Below are positions 22,142 through 33,984 of a stretch of 64,000 bases of DNA, piece after piece. Each line of letters opens with the position of its first letter. The stretch's first letter is position 1. The position numbers and the translations under genes are program-made. Below the pieces are notes generated by a model that did no database searches, was not told where the DNA came from, and worked only from the letters and a program-made list of their open reading frames with translations. Source of the stretch: Symbiotaphrina buchneri (lineage: Eukaryota; Ascomycota; Symbiotaphrinales; Symbiotaphrinaceae); NCBI GenBank assembly GCA_001599915.1, contig BCIG01000019.1:372001-436000 (forward strand). The letters run 5' to 3'.

Positions 22142-25100
22142 TCAGCCCGCCGCTCGGCTCTTCCTTCTCCAAAAGTCTAAGCGGAATCTACTTGACTTCC
22201 GTCGGACCGTCTTACCGTCCTCCACCGGGGCCCCAGGATTTGGCAAGGTTGGCAACATTCCGTTCGGCTGACTGACTTCAACCGGAGAACGGTCATTGAC
22301 CGTTTGCCCTTCCCCGACCTTCTCTAAGCTCCGCGCACTCAAGACAGAAGTAGCTTCCGTGCCTGGCGAGTGAGGCTTGCCACCGTTACTCTGACGAGCG
22401 TGGCTGAAAGAAGAAGGCACAGAGCATTGCCCAGAAGAAAGCGTATTCGTCTTACGGTTCGAGGTCGCATTGTCGCCTGCAAGGCTGGAGAACGTACTCG
22501 CTTCCGACTCCCTTGCCGTGGGCAGGCGTCCGTGATACTGGCTATGGTTGGTCACAGTGTGATTAAGATCTAGAGCTGGTTCTCTTGCAAACCCGTTTGA
22601 TGAGCGTACAGGCGAGCATTCCATTGGTGGTAACACACCTGATGGTTCCCCTGGGGCATCTTGCGGTCTTGCCTCCTGTGCCCTCGAGGGACTTTCAGGG
22701 GCATTTTGTAAGTGGGCTCCCACAAGCGTGTCCCTTGTGACTTGAGTGTTGATGCCTAGAGCCTGCAGACTTTGCGCGAGTGAGCCGGGAGAAGCAATAG
22801 CTTCCCCAAGAGAAAAGTTGGCTGGACTGCCCGTTCGGGGCGAAAGCTTGGCTTCAGAAGCGGAGCGCAGAGCTTCCTCGCCCGCAAGCTCACTTTGTTT
22901 TTGCTTTTCGAGCTCGATATTGTTCTTCCATACCGCTTCGTTATTCCATATCTCCTCCACGCTGAATTGCATTGCTGGCATGATCTGCGTCACATTCTGG
23001 AAGAGTGGCAGAGCAAACAAGTTCATGAAGCCAATCTGCGACTCCCCAAGCTTGATCACGGAGTCACGGATCGGTGGCGCGTACAACGCCGTAGGTATAC
23101 CTAATTCCTTTTCCATGGCGGCTTGACGGGCGAACTCATCTGTGAGAATTATGGCCCATTCTGCTGCCACATCGAATTTCCGGGCCTGGAGTCTCTAATC
23201 AGTAACATGATCGAGACGTCATGGGTCGGGTCTTCCACATACGACGTTACTAATGTCTGCACATTTTATCAGCAAACCACAAGCCAATGTCTTCTGTTCC
23301 TCCAGGAATTTATCATTCCAGCCATCAAGGGTCCCGTTGTTAGCAGCTAGCTTCTCCTCCAGACGACCTAACCTTGTCATGTAGTCGAAATGTAGCTGCA
23401 TATCAGTAGCGAGGATCGATTTGATGAGCAGCTTCCTCATTGGGACAGACTCAAACGCAGCCGGCCAGTGTCGTCGTAGAATTTGAGAGTATGCAGCACA
23501 GTGAAACGATTCCAACACGGACTGATCATTGTACAATTGAGCCAGAGGGGCATTCAGTGTAACCAGAAAGCCATTGTTGACTCCAGGGTGCCCGACGTCA
23601 TGACCAATTGCAGTTATCAAGAGCGTCAATGCTTCGAAAGGCCGGATCAGAGACGCTATGTCGGACACAGGTCGATTTTCGGGGGGTGGCCCCTCGTATC
23701 CGTAAGGTGGGATCGCACCAAGCTGCAAAAGAAAGAAGAAGACTGCCTGCAACACATCGATCACATGGCGGAAATTATGGTAAGGTACAAAAGAGTTATA
23801 AGCTGTCCGGCAAGCCAATAAGAAGGAGGTAAGTTTTTCTGTGGTATTGTCAGCCCAAACATCGAGGCACCCGTGCGATCTGATCCTCACCTGTAGACAT
23901 CCGCCATGATTTGACTTCTGGCATGGTCAAAGCATGTTCAAGCATCAGTAATCCACCGTACAATAGTTCATCGTCCGAAAATGCGTGAGCGGAGAATTCC
24001 CAGGCCCCGATTTTGCTGGCGACTAGATCGCGCCTCTCTCCTTCTATGATGACGTCTCTGTGGAGGAAATTAGTCCAGTCACTGGCCATTAGACAGCCAA
24101 CACCCACCTGCTCTCGAAGTCCTCCCCGATAGTCTGAGGATTGCAGATACCATCCAAGAGGCCGGATACCCTGACAATGTCAGAAAGCCCCGCGCTGCCG
24201 ATCGATCATCTTTGCCACCGTCGAGAGAAAGGAACATACATTGCTTCCCTCAAATAAGCATATGGCTTTTCCTCGTCAGCCCCGATCCACGAGCGCTTGC
24301 GACCGCGCTTCGTTGCTAAGAAGGAATTTTGCTCTTTCGAAATCTCTTTCCGTGCGCGATATCCATGAGCGAGCAGTCTTGCTATGTGTTCCTTCGTTAG
24401 AGATGTGGGAATAACATCAACCGCTCCAGCGTCAATACACCGCAGAATAGGAGCCATTACTGCAGTATTGGACTCGGAGGTATACTGGTTCGAGTTGGTC
24501 GCAGCTGATCCAGGAATTTCTGCAGCATGAGGACTGATTTCTGTAATGGCTATGGGAACTAGCAATTTCGAAAGGTGCTGATAGTGAATCTCCGATGTGA
24601 TCAGATGTAGGAGACCTAGTCCCGAAATCTCACTTGAGTCTACTTGGACATGGGCCAATTGGCGGACGGAGGTAGGCGACGGTGTCCGCGACGGTCCAGG
24701 TGCGGACGTTCTACGCAACAAAGCAGTCTCTTCGGGAGTGCGGGAGGCATCGATCAAGACAATGGTGGGGATCAGCTCAGCCTCAGAAACCTCAGTAAGC
24801 TCGCGAAGCTTTTGAAGACATGAAGAGTCAGTAGTACAAATATGAACTAGGCAACGTCAGCTGGATTGGAAGACCATTGGAGGAGATGTTAGGGGTAGAA
24901 ATGAGGCAGGACTCTAAAGGTCGCTGATGCCGAACTGGGCGACAGCCCGTCCTAAGGAAGAGATGGCACTCACCATTATGGAAGGAAGCCAGCAAAAGTT
25001 GAAGACTCTGTGACTGCAGGCCTGAGTTAGACGCATGTCCCTCGGCAGACCGGACGGAATCGATATCAGCCATGTTCAATGTAGTCCCCTCAAGAAGTTG

Positions 25101-25154
25101 ATCCTTAGAGGCATGGTGGTCAACGTAGACCACGTTACATATCACGGCGTCCAT
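22142..25154 (-). CDS. pdeB: Class I 3',5'-cyclic nucleotide phosphodiesterase (Pde2/PdeB-like)
   Basis: Six exons (25154-24974, 24846-24240, 24170-24108, 24057-23891, 23838-23243, 23185-22142) give 885 aa. The catalytic domain covers about residues 260-620. It has YHNFRHVIDVLQ (His at 360 and 364), GHDVGHPGVNN (His-Asp at 419-420), HCAAYSQIL and KCADISNV, which together supply the metal-binding His and Asp residues of PDEase_I. The enzyme hydrolyses cAMP with high affinity and limits protein kinase A signalling. Residues 1-220 look like a receiver-type alpha/beta fold: VVYVD, then PTIVLIDAS, LVPIAITEI and PILRCIDAGAVDVIPTSLTKEHI. The last 250 residues are Ser-rich with a basic end. The stated splice sites restore the frame exactly (886 codons). 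Confidence 0.95.
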
Positions 25155-26961
25155 GGCTGCCCCTTCTGTGCTTCTGCGCTTTGAACGACCTTATGGAGCA
25201 AGTTCCCTATACACTTTAATCTTCCTGTAACTCTCTGGACGGAACCTTCTGCTCCGCAAGCATAGCAGAGGCCGAGGCTGCAGGCTGGGACGGCAATCGT
25301 GGAGCCTTGCCAAGGGGGAAGAGAACGACGGCCTCGAGAGAATTGACCGACAAATCCTAGCTCCGACTTCTTGGGACCTATTGTGCAGCGTATTCGGTTC
25401 TGTTATTCGGCTCGCCAATGTCTGTAGCCTTCTGCGTTGCTTGCGAACCGCTCGCGTGGATCTCGACCGTGCCGTCGATGGCTCGAGGCGCAATGGGGTT
25501 TGATCAATCAGGACGCGACGGCGAGGGCCAGTCAAGAGCGTCGCTCTATGCTGAATCCTTCGCGCGGTTTGGTACTGGGATGCCGCGACCGAGTAGAGTG
25601 GAACTCAGCGACACGTCGCGCGCATGCGGTGGTGCGGACCGAGTCGATGATGGAGCGCCAGAAAGCCACGCAGATCTGACAAGACAGGGTCCCACAGCAA
25701 ACGGGACTAGGGGCATGCGCATAACCCGCTTCACTGCTAGCAATGCCTTGGTCAGCGCTATCAAGAAGCAAGCCGCGTGGAGTTGGTGAGCGGTTTATTG
25801 GCGGACGGAGGCAGTAGTATGCAGCATCAGACTCACAAGCGCCGACGTCGTAAGGATGCGCACCGTGCCTAGATCAGGGCAACGGGAATCGACATTCGGG
25901 AAGCATGCAGCAATGAAGATGTGGAGATGCTGGTGCCCGTTCTCGTGCTTAGGACGGTGCAGATGCAGATGTAGATGCTGATGGGATTGAGACAGCATCA
26001 ATCGCTAGTGTCTCTTTTGCTCAGCGGGTGATGCTGTACGAATGATACAGATAGTACAGTAGTCGTACCGGGATTGTGTTTGGACGTTCCAGGCTAGAAA
26101 AAAGGAAGAAGCACGGCCTCTGGGTAGAGGTGAGGTACCTCCGTTCTGGGTACTCGACTTATCTCAGTCGGTGCGATCAGGTACCTTCCATCAGGTATCT
26201 CTGCTTGTCTTTACCTCATCTTGCCATACCTTAAGATACCCACGGTAGCTTCCCTTACGGACGGTGCGGTACCTCTATCAAGTGACGCTTAAGGGAGAGA
26301 TTAAAGGGCCTTAACTGAGCGACATTCCTCACCTTACCTTCTGCTGGATATCACGATCAACGTAAGATACAGACATGAGATCGTGCAGCTGCAATGCAGT
26401 ATAGGGGATGTTGCCTTTACCTTCTTTACATTTCAAGATTACTTTCTAAGGTAAGGTATCTACCCTGGCCATGCTCCTTGAGCCGCGATGAAGCATGTAC
26501 CGGTATGTGTTCCTCGGTCCTCGACGAGGTACAGGTACGCTCGACTGGTGCTCAGGCATCAGACCCGCATCCGGTAGGCTTCTGGAACGACCCTAGAAGC
26601 GGAAAGCGTACCCTCTATGCACCCTAGGTACCTACCTTACCTTAAATCTACCAGGTACGGTATGTAGGTGCTCTACGAACATCAACGAGTAAATACGAGT
26701 ATCTCTGTAGAGTATCTGTAAATCCAATTCCATCTAATATCAGTACAATCCGATTAGGTCATGTTACCGCCGACATACAGACCCCAATCCTTCGCACGGT
26801 CGCTTCTGCAAGCTGCAAGAATGACGATGGTCCTGAGAGGCGGGGGACAAAATCCACCAAGGACATCGGTCAGTCCACGCGTCCGAAAACTACAGCATCC
26901 GACCAACACCAACTCTACGTAAGCCGGTTCTGCACCGGAAGGAAGCGCCCCACTGGAACCC
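25155..26961. other. Gene-free stretch with GGTA/TACC motif clusters
   Basis: About 1.8 kb. The part up to about 26000 is GC-rich, with overlapping open frames on both strands that look like mutual shadows and have no domain. From about 26120 to 26700 it is dense with TACCTTA, GGTACCT and related words. A CAGATG-like short repeat occurs near 25965-25985. It contains the phosphodiesterase promoter and the Yta7 3' end. Confidence 0.5.
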
Positions 26962-29900
26962 CTAGTGTGGTGGAAGGCTGGCTGGCAGTACCGGCTGCAT
27001 CTCCTGAATGTCCAGCATCACCTCGTTGAATACACCTTGCACTTCCCGAGCCACCTTTGTTCTATTCCACTCACTCCTGGTATGCCAGATAGCGTCCATC
27101 ATTGCTGAGTTGATCTGCTCAAGCTGTTCGACCGAACATCCACTTGTTCGGTCGGCCAATTCTTCGTGCAGCTGACGTATGAAACTCTCTTCGATGATGG
27201 GTTCATGCTCGGTGCCATTCAACAAAGATTGGATGCTGGCGGACTGCTGCTGCCGGTTGGGGGTAGTAAAGGCCGGGACAGGGGGCTGAGAACCCATTTG
27301 GGATCTGGGTTGATATTGGCTACTCTGTTGATGGCTGCCTTGCGAGTGCGCCATTTCTGATGGGTGTTAGCGACCAAATTCAGCCTCCAAATACAGCAGC
27401 CTTACCTTGAGTGTCAGGCAGTTGGGAATCCCCCTTTACCCTGCCTTCGTCGTTGAAACCGGGGCCGTCGTAGATGGGGTACAAGCCATTGAAACTTTGC
27501 GTATTGTAATATGGGCCAGATGATCGATTTGACTGATCAGATGTCTTCTTCCCTGAGGACGTCGTGGAAGCATCATTTGCGTAATCTTCAACTTGAGATC
27601 CAGCAGCCATTGCGGTGATGACCGACTTTTGGGAACGTTGTGTGCCTGCCCTGCTAGGATTGGCCCAGCTTGACACTCCGGAGTGACCTTCAAGCTGTCC
27701 TGGAGGCATCCCCTCAGCGGATGTGGGCGGCGCTCGATGAAGATGGTGCTGCTGCTGCTGCAATCCAGGGATTGATCCGCCATGTTCTGTTTCCACCTCT
27801 GTGGACGCTATCTCTTCGCTATCGGGCATGTGCGTGTCCCCATCGCTCCGGGAAGGCCCTGATGTTCCATTGCTTTGAGGTTGCATACTGCTTGCCTCTC
27901 CCCCATTAGAAGAGCCGCCAGTATACCCGTTTGACAAGGGGCTGTGGAATGATACTCGCGATGGCGTAATGGGCTGAAGACCAGTTAACGACCGGTGCCC
28001 CGGAACTTTCTCCCCCAGTTCCACCGGTCCGGACGACTGCTGGTCGGTCACGCTTGAGGATCCCACAGTGGCTGCGTTCGAGTTGATCTGTAAGCCGTGC
28101 TGACTTGTGTCCTGTGCAGCAAATTCCTGGAGCTTTTTCTCCTTATCTCGAATTCGCTGCATCTCGCGAAGATAAACGTTCTCGCAATCGGCCAGGTAAG
28201 GATCCGCCTCAAGCATTGCCATGTCTACTTCCACGTTTGCCACGAGCTCATTGGCCTTAAGCGTACGATCTCGGTCGCCGAGCGTCTTGGCATCCTTCGC
28301 CAACCGTTTGATATCAGCCAAGAAGTCTTTAGGACGCTTGTAGTACCCATTCGACAGTCGTTCTTCGATAACCTGAATGTTGAGATTGTAGAAGAATTTG
28401 TTTGAAGCAACTTCTAGCAGACCCACGACTCCGTCAGAGTTTGTATGTTTCTCATAGGGTCGGAACAGCTGCTGTTGCCGTTGCTGCAGCGGCAAATCGC
28501 TGCTCACAATGTCCGGGTCTTCCTCTTCTTGCAAGTATCTGATCTGGTTGTCATCAACCACGCCCGTGCGGAACTTTTTATACCTCAACTTGATTTGGTC
28601 CATGATAGGTTGGATCTTAATCTTTAACAGGTTTAGAGTCTGGCGGTCCTTCTTTTTCTGGGCCTTGAGTTCTTCGACACTGGGCTGCTTGACTATCTCG
28701 ACAGCCTGTGCAACAGGGAGAGCATCCAATTTGCGTCTCCTTCGGTTCTCAGGATCCGGGAGCTCCTTGGGGGTTGTGCGGATGTATTGGATCACGTTCT
28801 CAAAGAACTCATATCGCCAGGCCCGTTCCGACCTTGGCAGTTCGTATTGGTTTTTTCTAGAGAAGCCAAACAGATCCCGAATCATGGAATGATCGACCTC
28901 CTCCGGGTCGCTCTCCAACATGCCAAGAACAAGTACTGGATCAGTAGGGGGCAGCGATCGCAAGAGACTTAGAAATGTCGAAATGACGGTAGGACCCATG
29001 GCCTTGTACCAGGCGTCAACATGTGGAATATAGATGACACTAGGTTTGTGCCGCCGGACTTCGGAAAATAATTGAACAACAGCTGCTTCGGGTGTCTAGA
29101 ATTTTCGTCAATTAAGGAGCCATACAACGGTTACAGCGACGTACTCTTGTAGAATCGCTAAGTAGGGTTGGCAAGTCGAACGATTGAACATGCAAGGTTT
29201 CGAAGTGATTTAGCAACGCCCCAGCAATGTAATGCTGGCCCATACCAGGCATTCCCCGGATCAGTAGTCGTGGGCGGAAGATTCGTGATCTGTCAAATTC
29301 TGTAACAATTTTATGAGAAACCTGGGTGGTTTGATCCCGGCAGACACGCACCTTGTTGCATTCTCTCCCGGCGGAAACCTATGTCCTCTTGAGAATCCTC
29401 GAATTGAGCCTCTTCGAGAGCGGTAAGCTTTTTCCGCTGCGGTATCATTTCACTAAGCACTAGCTGAATCTGTGCCAAAGGTTGTCGTAGCAGAGGTTGA
29501 ATGTGTGTCGGAAGCGGGGAAGCCCCGGAGGACACCGACCTTTCCGACGACGGAACTAGTTTCTTTACAGATATCATGAAATCCTTGGCCGTGACACTGA
29601 TGTTGTCGGGGTCGATGACGAGCTTCTCATTGGAAGAATAGATTTGAGGGTACTTGCGTTGAACCGCATTAAGTGCCGCTTCAGTACAAAGAGCGCGAAG
29701 ATCAGCCCCGCCATAGCCCTTAGTCAGCTCTGCGAGCTCATCTTTGAAAGAGCTATCAAGAGGTGGTGTCCAGCCTTTTGTATGTATATCGATAATACTG
29801 CGTCGCGCTTCTTTACCTGGTAGCGGGAAGTAGAATTCCCTGTCGAACCGGCCTGGTCGACGTAAAGCCGGATCGATCGCATCAGGCCGGTTGGTGGCAC

Positions 29901-32264
29901 CGATCACAATGACTTGACCTCTTCCATCCATGCCGTCCATGAGCGCAAGCAGGGTGGAGACAATCGATGCATGGATCTGCTCCTGTTTGCTTGACCGTAC
30001 CGGCGCGAGTCCTGCCCGGTAAAAGTGACTCAGTAACAGCGCACACCATACAATGACTGGAGCACTTACCATCGATCTCGTCGAAGAAAATTATGCTTGG
30101 CTGTGTCCTTCTTGCCTCTTCGAACAGCAATCTGAGCTGTCTCTCAGCTTCACCAACCCATTTGCTTAAGGCGTCGGCACCTTTACGCATGTAGAATGTC
30201 ACCTTTCGACCTTGGGAGCTGACGCTGGATGCCAATGCCCGAGCCAGCAGCGTCTTTCCTGTCCCCGGCGGGCCATGAAATAAGACGCCCCTAGGTGGAG
30301 TGACATGAAACTTGGCGACGATCTCCGGGTAGAGCAATGGCAACGACACCATTTCTTTGAGCTGGTTGATTTGGTCCTGGAGTCCTCCTACACTGTCGAA
30401 ATTGACATTCTGGTCCACTCCTAGTGGATCTGAGTCAGCCAGAGTCTGTTTGTCCTTGATTTTGCCTAGGTTGGCAGGCGTTCCTGAAGGCCCTTGTAGT
30501 GGGTCGGAACCGTGAAGCTGACCGGCCGGGAAAAGACCAGTGGGAGCGCCTGATGTGGGAGTCATTCCAACGTTTCCACCGATCCCTCGCGGCCGCAATG
30601 TTGCTTCTTCATCGCTACTGTCAGAGTCAACACCACCAGTGGCCGCAATGGCCCCAGGGCCGCCGAGAACTGGCACGGGTCCTCCAGCACCGCCAAACGG
30701 ACCGTAGGTAGAGAAGAAATTGCGCGGCCAGCTACCCCCGCCACCACGACCTCTGCGTGAGGGAGTGGAAGCAGCAGGCGGTTCAGGCTCATCGGTAGGT
30801 AACGCAAGGTCGGGCCGAAATATACGATAGTCCACAGTTTTGCGACCCCTGAGTTTGGGCTTATCATCGTAGAGAATCTCCTGCCTGGGTTTGCGCCTTG
30901 GCCTGTCCTCCCGTAAGTCCTGTAACTCCTCGGCCACCTCTTCCGCGCTATCATGTTCTTCGGAGTGTTGTCCCTGCCGGCTTCTAGCTGTGGTGGACTT
31001 TCCCTTTCTCCTTAGGCGACGGCCTCTGCGCTCGCTACTACTCTCCTCCGAATCTTCTGTCCTTTGAGTCCCCTTCTGAGGCGAATTCCCGGAACCTTCG
31101 GAATCTGAGATGTCATCTTCCCCTGGTTCATCAGGATTAGGTTCAAAGTCGCTACTCTCGTCCTGGACACGTCTCCGTTGCCGTTTCGAGTTTCTCGTAG
31201 CGCGGGAATGGCCCCCAGACCGCAAGCCCTAACAAAAGACCGTCAGAACTTGATAGCTTGAGTGACGACCAGAGCGGCTTCACGGTGATACTGACCCTAG
31301 TTATGCGCCCTCCCTTCGAGATCGCACCTTCATCTTCATCATCCTCTACGTGGTCTTTACCAGACTCAGTATGCACCCCAGCTATCTCGTCCATTTCCAC
31401 ATCTCCGTTACCTTGAGAACCCTTGGGGGATGCTTCTTCATGAACCTCTTTTGCAGCCGTCACGTCGGTTGCAACCTCCCGAGATTCCGAGTTCGTATAC
31501 GGATCGTCACCAGACGCCCTCAGGACGTCTTCTGCCATTACGCCAGCAGAGCTCTCTCTCCCGCCCTCTTCGCCCTCTTCTGCAATGGTCCGATTCATTG
31601 GTGCTTTCAGGCCTTTCGCAGCGCGTGATGATCTCCTCACCACAGGTTGCGGACTTTGTGTTCCAGGTCGTACGACTTGAGCATGTCTTCCGGACTCTGT
31701 GAGCGCAACAATAGTTTCCTGCTCATCATGGGCAATTCGACTGCTCCTCCTGGTTCCCATCTGCAACATTTCCGGGCTGTGATCCGTCCCACTGAGCCTG
31801 CTGCTACTGCGAGCCCGTGTGGAACGCGCGACCGGTGCTGCCGGCGGCCGCACATTTAGCTTCAACAAAAGTGAGTGCTTCTTTTCGGACTTGGTTGACT
31901 CCCCTCCTTCCTCTTCGTCCAGTTGCGCCAGGAAAGATTCGCTATCATCATCGCTCTCATCGTATTTGACAGCTTTCATCGCGCTCTGCCTCTTCGGGCG
32001 CCCCGTGCGCGGATCTACCTCCACTTCCTCCTCCTCCTCTGGATCATCGTCAAAAGACTCCTCGCTCATCACTTCTTCGTCGTCATCGCTTATGTCTTCG
32101 GAGTCATCACCTCCATAGTGCCTACGCTGCCTTTTCCTTGCCGGTTTTTTCGGATGACGCTTACCAGACCGACTCCGACCAGCCTTGTTCTTATAGTCGG
32201 AGTCATCGGAATCAGACTTGGTGGGATCGAAGTCGTCGATGTTTCGTTTGTTGCGGGTCGGCAT
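26962..32264 (-). CDS. YTA7: Bromodomain AAA ATPase Yta7/ATAD2 (Abo1-type)
   Basis: Six exons (32264-31296, 31228-30070, 30011-29352, 29299-29145, 29095-27406, 27356-26962) give 1675 aa. A long acidic, low-complexity N-terminus (DDDEEVMSEESFDDDPEEEE) contains SRSGKRHPKKPARKRQR-type basic patches. AAA1 has Walker A FHGPPGTGKTLLARAL near 640, Walker B IIFFDEIDGLAPV near 705, and GATNRPDAIDPALRRPGRFD. AAA2 is degenerate, with GMPGMGQHYIAGAL in place of a Walker A. A divergent bromodomain follows at about 1140-1270 (IKLRYKKFR to ANVEVDMAMLEADPYL), then a Ser/Gln-rich region and a helical C-terminus. Family members form a hexamer on chromatin that loads or removes histone H3-H4 and affects heterochromatin boundaries. 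Total is exactly 1676 codons. Confidence 0.96.
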
Positions 32265-33984
32265 GATGTGTCCGTGCGGCCCAGCTATCGCTACCTACCA
32301 ATAGCTCATTGTCAGTTCAATACCGCCAACGACAGATCCAGCACATGCTCGACGGATAGGAGGAAGAGAGAACCAACAAACGCCCACCTTCCAGATCGGT
32401 AGTTCTGACGCGCTGATCTTCCTCCTCCTATGACATTATGCAGCACAAGAGATCATGACACCAACAGAGTCAGCTTCTCCCTGAAGTGTCCGCGGCGAAC
32501 GGCTCGCGGAGCTTTAGCGGGCCTTGAGTCGAGATGCAGGTTTGGAGCGTCGTGCTTGGGCTTGGCAGAGGGGACCGGCTTCGACCAAGTACCTCAGTCC
32601 TGCACTGTCGGTCTCCGCCTGGTCTCTGCGTCTGGTCCTCTCTGTAATCTGCTCGATGGATCTGGTAATTTGCACGGATGGCGAGAGCGTCCAAGTCCAA
32701 CTAGGAAGCAAGGTCAGGTACCGTAGGCTCACTCTGCTCGCAAGGGACTGTGGATGGATGGGGAGCACTCAGCAAGCCGAGCAGCGGACCTCAAGGTACA
32801 GGCGTACAGTACCAATACGCTACCGATACGCTAGGGCGCGTCGCTAGCGCCTCGGCTATTCTTCAAAATACCTTAGGTAAGGTACGGTACGTAAGGTAAT
32901 GCATTGCCAGAATGCATGGCTGAGAATGGAAGACACCACCCACAACAAACTCCTACGGATACCTTACCTGTAACCATGCCTGATGTTGTCCGAAGACAAG
33001 AGGAGAGAGAGACGCATCGGCGTTATTCTGCGTCTGGCGAAATGTTTAGATGTGACACACTTCTTCTACAGTAGTCTTAACCCAGGCAACAGGTTGTATC
33101 TGCACTCGCATGATCCATTGATGCTTCTACACATCAAAAAGCGTGTTTTCACTATTTTGGAGTGACGATGGGCCCACGGGCGCACTTGGACCTCGTCTGG
33201 TCGCATGGAGGCGGAGGCGGGTCACAGATGGCCATGCGCATGCCCATGCGAATGCGAATGCGATCATCGTGGCCGTGGGGAAACTTATCTGATTTAAAGG
33301 GCCCTTGGTTCGCTGGGCGCCCTGTAAGTTACGCATACTAAAGTGAGTAAGGTAAGGTAAATCTCCATAATATCAGGGGTGTGTGCCCACAGCACATACC
33401 GGTAGTAGTGTGCGCGTGTGGCTTGTCCACAGCAGTCTCCCTTGGCACGAATACCTACCGTATACGTGGCTACAGAGGGTGTGTAGAGCAGAGGTCTGCA
33501 GCGGTACTACTATCAGTTTATCAGCCATATTTTTGGTCCGGCGCTCCCCTCTCGAGACGTCACGTCTCTCATAGATTCGCTCTTCGTTTCGGTCGGTCTG
33601 GAACTTAGAATGAACTAGGGGAGGGTTCGGAAGAGCCCCCTAACACGCACACATCAAGCCGAATTGTTAGATAACCTAATAGAAGCTTTGTGATTGCAGT
33701 GCTTAAGCTTTTATAGACCGAAACCACTGTGATCCATTTCCGGCCCCCGGTCTCATTATATTGCGAATTATGCCATGCCAAGGAAGAGACAAAGCTGAGT
33801 ACGAGCATCAAGCAGATAATATAAGACGAATGCATCAAGCGCCCTCTCTTTGCCATGGAACTATGTCGCCTTCTGACTACATACGTCCTTCGACAGTGGC
33901 AGGCTCCAAGCGCTGCCAGTCGGAATAATCGACATCCTATCATAGTGCTGCTCGAATTAGCCAGGAACCTTGTCAGGCCACCTG
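32265..33984. other. Gene-free stretch
   Basis: About 1.7 kb between two minus-strand genes. GGTA/TACC motifs lie near 32865-32905 and 33340-33362. A short array of CATGCG/AATGCG units lies at 33233-33265. A minus-strand frame of 127 codons at 33605-33988 follows the WSC gene but could only be joined by an intron of about 26 bases, so it is not included. I see no supported gene. Confidence 0.5.

Noticed and set aside
25418-25789. Overlapping frames on both strands
   Set aside because: They are shadows of each other in GC-rich DNA; neither has a domain.
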